NCBI GenBank assembly: GCA_948956705.1
Contig: CARCZS010000049.1
Span: 1-10,560, forward strand
Length of the DNA: 10,560 nt
Reading direction: 5' to 3'
From: an uncultured Phocaeicola sp.
Lineage (GTDB): Bacteria; Bacteroidota; Bacteroidia; Bacteroidales; Bacteroidaceae
Of the stretch, positions 6,480-10,560 are shown one piece after another; the first letter of the stretch is position 1, and each line of letters starts with the position of its first letter. The notes under the pieces were generated by a model. That model saw nothing but the letters and a program-made list of their open reading frames with translations, searched no databases and was not told where the DNA came from. The position numbers and the translations under genes were made by a program.

Positions 6480-7418
6480 TTAATCAAGTTCGAATTTCGA
6501 AAGGACAAAACCATGATCTGAAGGATAGAAAAAATCTTCTCCTTTAAAAGTAAAAGTTTTACCCAAACTATTGTCATAACACTCAGATGCTATCGCCTGA
6601 ATGGTTTTTCCCTGATAATAAATAAAATCAATGCGGTCCATACGACACTCGGTTTCCAACGAATCCGCATCTGTCAGCCACGTTACTCCCAGATTGGCCA
6701 CCGGATTGGGGTTCATCTCACGGAAACTATCTTTAAATCCCGCCTCTTCCATAGCAATGGAAACAGGCCAATCCACCACTGCACCACCATGAAGATACAG
6801 GTTACGGGTAGCTTCCGTCCAATCCAGATGAGAATGCACGTTAAAATCACCGCCCATTATAATTGGAATACTGTCGGCCTCTGCCAACAAGGGTTGAAGA
6901 ACAGACAAAATCTTATGTATTTCCTCATCACGTGTTCCCTCCATCTCCCAAGCCAATATTTCTTCCTTGGATTTATCCGTCGGGGCCAAACGCATATCAG
7001 GAAGATAATGCAACCAAGTATTAAAAACACGGACAGGTTTCCCATCCACATCTATCATCACTCCGCCAAAATTAAAGGTACTTATGCTGTCGGCAAAAGC
7101 ATATTTCCGAATAATGGGATAACGGCTATAAATAGAAAGATTATCAGAAATGAGATTGTACGAATATCCCAATGAGTCGGCTACCATCGGGGCAGCTCCA
7201 TAAGTTTCAATCATCAAGACCACATCAGCCTCACTTTTTTTCAGAATATCAATAGTTCCCTCACACCCTTTTCCGGAATAAGTTTTTGAATGACCGCCAT
7301 GCCATACATTCCATGAAAGGACAGTCAGCGTCTTTTTCGACTCTTTTGAAGATGTGCAAGCTGCCAATGCACACAAGCAAAGGACTACTACCCCAATAAA
7401 ATTTCTTGTTATCATCAT
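6480..7418 (-). CDS. Lipoprotein of the endonuclease/exonuclease/phosphatase (EEP) family
   Basis: A 312-residue envelope lipoprotein. An N-terminal hydrophobic stretch ends in the lipobox LAAC, with lipidated Cys21. The EEP fold, a Mg-dependent phosphodiesterase/phosphatase related to exonuclease III and sphingomyelinases, is shown by SWN (N37), the metal-binding Glu in IET (E71), GDFN (D191, N193), DRID (D264) and the terminal SDH (300-302). All the expected catalytic residues are present, so it is probably active. Family members cleave nucleic acids, phospholipids or inositol phosphates, and the sequence does not decide between them. It starts with two consecutive ATG codons (7418 and 7415); the first is taken, though the second is equally possible. 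It is the promoter-proximal gene of an operon with the phosphoesterase/propeller gene 27 bp downstream. This suggests the two act on the same phosphorylated substrate outside the inner membrane. Confidence 0.88.
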   Translation of the reverse strand: MMITRNFIGVVVLCLCALAACTSSKESKKTLTVLSWNVWHGGHSKTYSGKGCEGTIDILKKSEADVVLMIETYGAAPMVADSLGYSYNLISDNLSIYSRYPIIRKYAFADSISTFNFGGVMIDVDGKPVRVFNTWLHYLPDMRLAPTDKSKEEILAWEMEGTRDEEIHKILSVLQPLLAEADSIPIIMGGDFNVHSHLDWTEATRNLYLHGGAVVDWPVSIAMEEAGFKDSFREMNPNPVANLGVTWLTDADSLETECRMDRIDFIYYQGKTIQAIASECYDNSLGKTFTFKGEDFFYPSDHGFVLSKFELD

Positions 7419-7441
7419 AGATTAGACTTGTTAATTCCGGA

Positions 7442-7470
7442 CAAAGATAGTGAATTATTCAGGAGACAAC
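7442..7470 (-). promoter_or_regulatory. Promoter of the EEP/phosphoesterase operon
   Basis: A perfect -7 element TATCTTTG is read on the minus strand at 7449-7442, 23 nt before the ATG at 7418. A GTTG at 7470-7467 is the nearest -33 candidate, with a short 17-nt spacer. A poor -33 with a perfect -7 is what one expects of an activator-dependent promoter. Confidence 0.65.
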
Positions 7471-7480
7471 ACTATAAAAT

Positions 7481-7498
7481 ATACCCTAAATAGGGTAT
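7481..7498. promoter_or_regulatory. 18-bp perfect palindrome, candidate operator in the divergent promoter region
   Basis: ATACCCTA-AA-TAGGGTAT is a perfect dyad. It touches the -33 element of the cysK promoter (7498-7501) and lies about 11 bp upstream of the -33 candidate of the divergent EEP promoter. Seen as heptamers it is TACCCTA-2-TAGGGTA. That is the 7-2-7 layout and TACYY outer half-sites known for NarL/NarP-class regulators. The regulator bound here is not identifiable from sequence. Confidence 0.55.
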
Positions 7499-7528
7499 TT
7501 CCGCCATGAACATCTTCCCCTATCTTTG
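7498..7528 (+). promoter_or_regulatory. Promoter of cysK-mnmA
   Basis: TTTC at 7498-7501, a 19-nt spacer and a perfect TATCTTTG at 7521-7528 match the Bacteroides TTTG-N19-TAnnTTTG pattern with one mismatch. The start codon is 36 nt after the -7 element. The leader is short and AT-rich, with no riboswitch-sized structure. Confidence 0.75.
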
Positions 7529-7563
7529 CATTATAAAATCAGAACCCACTAAATGAAAAGATT

Positions 7564-8514
7564 ATGGCAAGAATAAAAAAAGAATTGACCGAACTCATCG
7601 GAGGAACTCCCTTGTTGGAACTGTCACGCCTTAGTAAAAAACACGATGCGAAAGCGCAAATAATTGCCAAACTGGAATACTTCAATCCCGGAGGAAGTGT
7701 AAAAGACCGTATAGCCCTGGCAATGATAGAGGATGCAGAAGCCAAAGGAATCTTGAAACCCGGAGCGGTTATCATTGAACCAACCAGCGGCAACACCGGC
7801 GTAGGGTTAGCATGGGTTGCCAGCGTGAAAGGTTACAAAGCCATACTGACCATGCCCGAAACCATGAGCGAGGAACGCCAGAACCTGTTAAAAGCCATGG
7901 GAGCACAATTGGTACTGACCGAAGGTGCAAAAGGAATGAAAGGAGCCATAGAAAAAGCGGAGGAATTGCGTGACCGGACTCCGGGAGCCGTCATTCTGGG
8001 ACAATTCGAAAACCCGGCGAATCCCGCCGCCCATGCACGTACCACTGCACAGGAAATATGGAACGACACGGACGGAAAGGTAGACATCTTTGTTGCCGGA
8101 GTCGGTACAGGCGGCACTTTAAGCGGAGTAGCGGAAGGATTAAAAAAACAGAATCCCCATATACAGATTGTAGCTGTAGAGCCGGATAACTCCCCCGTCC
8201 TTTCGGGAGGAAATCCGGGACTGCACAAGATACAAGGTATCGGAGCCGGATTTATCCCTCATACCTACAATGAAAAATTAGTAGACAAGATAATCCGGGT
8301 GAAAGACGATGACGCCATCCGCACAGGACGCGAACTCTCTCTGACGGAAGGGTTATTGGTCGGAATATCTTCGGGAGCAGCTGCCTATGCCGCATTGGAA
8401 CTGGCCAAACTCCCCGAAAATGAAGGAAAACAAATTGTAGTAATCTTGCCCGATACGGGGGAACGATATTTGTCTACCGTGCTTTATGCTTTTGAAGAAT
8501 ACCCATTATCATAA
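7564..8514 (+). CDS. cysK: Cysteine synthase A (O-acetylserine sulfhydrylase)
   Basis: PLP enzyme that converts O-acetyl-L-serine and sulfide to L-cysteine and acetate in the cytosol. At 316 residues it has normal CysK length. The PLP lysine is K47 in NPGGSVKDR. The phosphate and substrate loop TSGNTG is at 74-79. The PLP-phosphate-binding GVGTGGT is at 179-185. SSGAAA near the C-terminus completes the PLP pocket. There is no extra domain such as a CBS pair, so it is a plain CysK/CysM-type enzyme; CysK is preferred over CysM from overall resemblance. The ATG at 7564 gives the expected N-terminus, with [11 protein letters not shown] at residues 10-20. It is followed after 6 bp by mnmA on the same strand. 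That coupling makes biological sense: cysteine is the sulfur source that desulfurases pass to MnmA. Confidence 0.95.
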   Translation: MARIKKELTELIGGTPLLELSRLSKKHDAKAQIIAKLEYFNPGGSVKDRIALAMIEDAEAKGILKPGAVIIEPTSGNTGVGLAWVASVKGYKAILTMPETMSEERQNLLKAMGAQLVLTEGAKGMKGAIEKAEELRDRTPGAVILGQFENPANPAAHARTTAQEIWNDTDGKVDIFVAGVGTGGTLSGVAEGLKKQNPHIQIVAVEPDNSPVLSGGNPGLHKIQGIGAGFIPHTYNEKLVDKIIRVKDDDAIRTGRELSLTEGLLVGISSGAAAYAALELAKLPENEGKQIVVILPDTGERYLSTVLYAFEEYPLS

Positions 8515-8520
8515 AATGAG

Positions 8521-9585
8521 ATGAACATAGCTGCATTAATTTCAGGAGGAGTAGACAGCGCGGTTGTCGTACATCTCCTCTGCGAACAAGGATACAAACC
8601 GGATCTTTTCTATATTAAAATCGGAATGGACGGTGACGAAGATCTCACCTGCACGGCAGAAGAGGACATTGAACTATGTACCGCCACCGCCCGCAAATAC
8701 GGTCTGAGCCTGAATATCATTGACCTGCACCGACAGTACTGGGATAATGTAGTGGCATACGCCATCGATAAAGTGAAACGCGGTCTTACTCCCAACCCGG
8801 ATGTAATGTGCAACAAGCTCATCAAATTCGGATGTTTTGAGCAGGAAGCAGGGCATTTATATGACAAGACAGCTACCGGACATTACGCCAGTATTCTTGA
8901 AAAAGACGGGAAAATATGGCTGGGAACCGCACAAGACCCCGTCAAGGACCAAACAGATTTCCTGGCACAAATAGATTATCTGCAAATTTCAAAACTGATG
9001 TTCCCTTTGGGAGGTCTGATGAAGAATGAGGTCAGGGATATCGCCCGCATTGCCAAACTGCCCAGTGCACAACGCAAGGACAGTCAAGGTATCTGCTTTC
9101 TAGGAAAAATCAACTATAATGAGTTCCTCCGCCGTTTCTTGGGTGAAAAAGAAGGGGATATCATTGAAATGGAAACAGGAAAACGGATTGGCACTCACAA
9201 AGGATATTGGTTTCACACCATCGGACAGCGCAAAGGATTGGGACTAGGTGGAGGACCATGGTTTGTTATCCGCAAAGATATAGACGAGAATATCATTTAT
9301 GTCTCACACGGTTATGATACAGACAAACAATATGGGACAGACTTTGCCTTGCATGATTTTCATTTCATCACAGAGGACTTATGGAAGGGAGCACCTTCCG
9401 CAGATGTTTCTTTCAAGATCCGGCATACAGACACTTTCATGAAAGGAATATTGACACGGGAAGATAACTTGTTCCGAATCCACAGCCACGTCCCCTTACA
9501 GGGTATAGCCCCCGGACAGTTCGGTGTGCTGTATGACAAGAATGCGGAAATCTGTGTGGGAAGCGGTGAAATCACTTTATCCTAA
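8521..9585 (+). CDS. mnmA: tRNA-specific 2-thiouridylase
   Basis: ATP-dependent enzyme that places sulfur at C2 of the wobble uridine (s2U34) in tRNAs for Lys, Glu and Gln, using persulfide sulfur relayed from a cysteine desulfurase. At 354 residues it is close to normal length. The PP-loop SGGVDSAV (8-15) binds ATP. The nucleophilic Cys97 lies in [13 protein letters not shown], the second catalytic Cys192 in DSQGICFLG, and TATGHYA (117-123) is also diagnostic. The C-terminal part (about 220-354) is the central plus beta-barrel region. It starts 6 bp after cysK, so it is probably cotranscribed and translationally coupled. Its TAA (9583-9585) overlaps by 4 bp the stop codon of the convergent regulator gene. 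Bacteroides species often carry more than one MnmA-like gene, so a second copy may exist elsewhere. Confidence 0.93.
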
Positions 9586-10232
9586 ATATAATATTCCACC
9601 ACATCCACAATCCCTGCACGAAGGGCATATTTTGTTGCTTCGTGCACATTGTTCACTTCCAGCTTGCGAAAGATATTTTTGCGGTGAGTCATTACCGTAT
9701 ATACACTTAGGAAACGCTCAGCCGCAATCTCTTTCGTAGTCTTGCCCAATGTCATCAGTTTCAGAATTTCACGCTCCGTGACCGTAAGCGGTGAAACTAA
9801 CTTATCTTTTTTGTCTTCTTTATGCTGCAACAGCCAGACTGCACGCGTACACATGTATTGTAAATGCTGTTTTGCCTTCCGCAGCCCTTCCTCTATCTCT
9901 ATCATCGGCGCATCTTTCATCACCACGCTGAATGAAGTTCCGCTAAAAACCATACGCCGGATGAAATCCTCACTCAGATTATCGCTGAACAGAACAAAAT
10001 GTGCCTCCTTAAACCGTTCCTGCAATATAAGCAAATATTCAGCCGAAGTATCAAACAATGTATAGTCCAACACTGCAACGGCATTGGGATTATCGACAAG
10101 AAGTCCGGTTAATTCACTCTGACTGCCGGCTTCCTTTATTGCGGCGAACCCTCCTATCCGACCGGCCACCGTTTTCATACCTTCACGGGTAATATCCTGA
10201 TTATCGATAAGTAGCAATGTTTTCATGCCCAT
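9582..10232 (-). CDS. NarL/LuxR-family response regulator
   Basis: A 216-residue cytosolic two-component-type transcription factor. The receiver domain (about 3-120) has phosphoacceptor D56 (AVLDY), switch residue S83 and conserved K106. The usual acidic pair is D10-N11 instead of two acids. The C-terminal LuxR/GerE helix-turn-helix spans about 148-208 ([12 protein letters not shown], then [25 protein letters not shown]). The conserved Lys and spacing argue that it can still be phosphorylated, but no histidine kinase is adjacent, so the input is unknown. MGMK at the start offers two ATG codons (10232 and 10226); the second would give the more typical receiver N-terminus (MKTLLLID). Upstream on the same strand is tRNA-Val, insulated by a terminator. 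No clear promoter is seen in the 30 bp before the start. It converges on mnmA with overlapping stop codons. Confidence 0.88.
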
Positions 10233-10261
10233 ACATTTTAACTAGGGAAACTTACTGAAAC

Positions 10262-10293
10262 AAAAAAGCCTTGCATCATTGTGTGCAAGGCTT
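10262..10293 (-). terminator. Intrinsic terminator of tRNA-Val
   Basis: On the minus strand AAGCCTTGCA and TGCAAGGCTT form a perfect 10-bp stem (10293-10284 with 10275-10266) around an 8-nt loop. The six-U run begins within the stem base (complement of 10262-10267). It lies 10 nt after the 3' end of the tRNA gene and 30 bp before the regulator start. Confidence 0.88.
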
Positions 10294-10303
10294 CATTCTT
10301 CGG

Positions 10304-10378
10304 TGGGCGTTGACGGATTCGAACCGCCGACCCTCTGCTTGTAAGGCAGATGCTCTGAACCAGCTGAGCTAAACGCCC
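10304..10378 (-). tRNA. tRNA-Val (anticodon TAC)
   Basis: A complete cloverleaf on the minus strand. The acceptor stem GGGCGTT (from 10378) pairs with AACGCCC (10311-10305), with discriminator A at 10304. The D arm has AGCTCAGCTGGTT. The anticodon stem CTGCC/AGCAG region presents the loop CTTACAA with anticodon TAC, reading GUA/GUG valine codons. The T arm has GGTTCGAATCC. The CCA end is not encoded: the bases after the discriminator read CCG. The gene has its own promoter and terminator. This tRNA is not an expected MnmA substrate, so the proximity to mnmA is probably incidental. Confidence 0.95.
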
Positions 10379-10404
10379 GTTGCCTCTTGTTTTCAAAAGC
10401 GTTG

Positions 10405-10435
10405 CAAAGGTATGGTTTTTTTTGATAACTGCAAA
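10405..10435 (-). promoter_or_regulatory. Promoter of tRNA-Val (consensus Bacteroides promoter)
   Basis: Read on the minus strand: TTTG at 10435-10432, a 19-nt spacer, and TACCTTTG at 10412-10405. This is an exact match to TTTG-N19-TAnnTTTG, 27 nt before the mature 5' end of the tRNA. It is the best promoter in the window and a good calibration for the others. Confidence 0.85.
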
Positions 10436-10560
10436 CTTTTCTCCTATTATTTTTTCATTTATTTTTCATCGTGGCTACTAACACGCTGATTAACAAGGCA
10501 TAAAAATATACAGAGGGGAGGCAAAACAAAACCAACCTATCCAATCGTCAGTTGTAGGGG
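10436..10560. other. Right-edge stretch with no callable feature
   Basis: AT-rich sequence without a recognisable gene. Read on the minus strand from the edge, a short open stretch (PLQLTIG then TAG) could be the tail of a gene ending inside the window, but seven codons are not enough to call. Confidence 0.4.

Noticed and set aside
7528..7563. Riboswitch or T-box in the cysK leader
   Set aside because: The leader after the promoter is only about 36 nt and shows no structured element.
7833..8228. Minus-strand 131-codon open frame
   Set aside because: Complement of cysK core motifs.
10430..10560. Gene tail at the right edge
   Set aside because: Only seven codons are open to the edge on the minus strand; not enough to identify.

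Overview
The window looks like a chromosomal segment from a gut member of the Bacteroidaceae (Bacteroides or Phocaeicola type). Genes in several places are preceded by the Bacteroides -7 element TAnnTTTG, once with a textbook TTTG-N19-TACCTTTG spacing. Shine-Dalgarno sequences are weak or absent. The gene content also fits: fimbrillin-family surface protein, secreted phosphoesterases, MnmA, NarL/LuxR-type regulator. No species is claimed.

Left part (1-2490) is accessory and decayed. A fimbrillin-type surface protein with a C-type-lectin-like C-terminal domain has lost its signal peptide and first strands. It abuts a leftward promoter that belongs to a gene outside the window. A strong intrinsic terminator closes it. 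Next comes a multiply broken relic of a NuoE/HndA-type thioredoxin-like [2Fe-2S] subunit. Then follow two non-coding structures: a 96-bp array of 12-bp palindromes on a strict 21-bp period, and a 22-bp-stem hairpin.

Middle part (2488-7418) is all on the minus strand. It holds an RhlE-type DEAD-box RNA helicase and, separately, a two-gene operon. The operon's first gene is a lipoprotein of the endonuclease/exonuclease/phosphatase family. The second is a secreted calcineurin-like phosphoesterase fused to a PQQ-type beta-propeller. These look like envelope enzymes acting on phosphoesters. Substrates cannot be read from sequence.

Right part (7419-10378): a divergent promoter region with an 18-bp perfect palindrome separates the phosphoesterase operon from a plus-strand cysK-mnmA pair (cysteine synthesis and tRNA 2-thiolation, both parts of sulfur metabolism). 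mnmA ends tail-to-tail, with a 4-nt overlap, against a minus-strand NarL/LuxR-family response regulator. Upstream of that regulator, on the same strand, is tRNA-Val(TAC) with its own promoter and intrinsic terminator. The last ~120 bases hold nothing callable.

Most noteworthy: the palindrome array at 2107-2202, the cysK/phosphoesterase intergenic operator-like dyad, and the possibility that the 3' end of the fimbrillin-like gene is a diversified (DGR-type) variable region. No reverse transcriptase or template repeat is in the window, so that last idea is an inference only.
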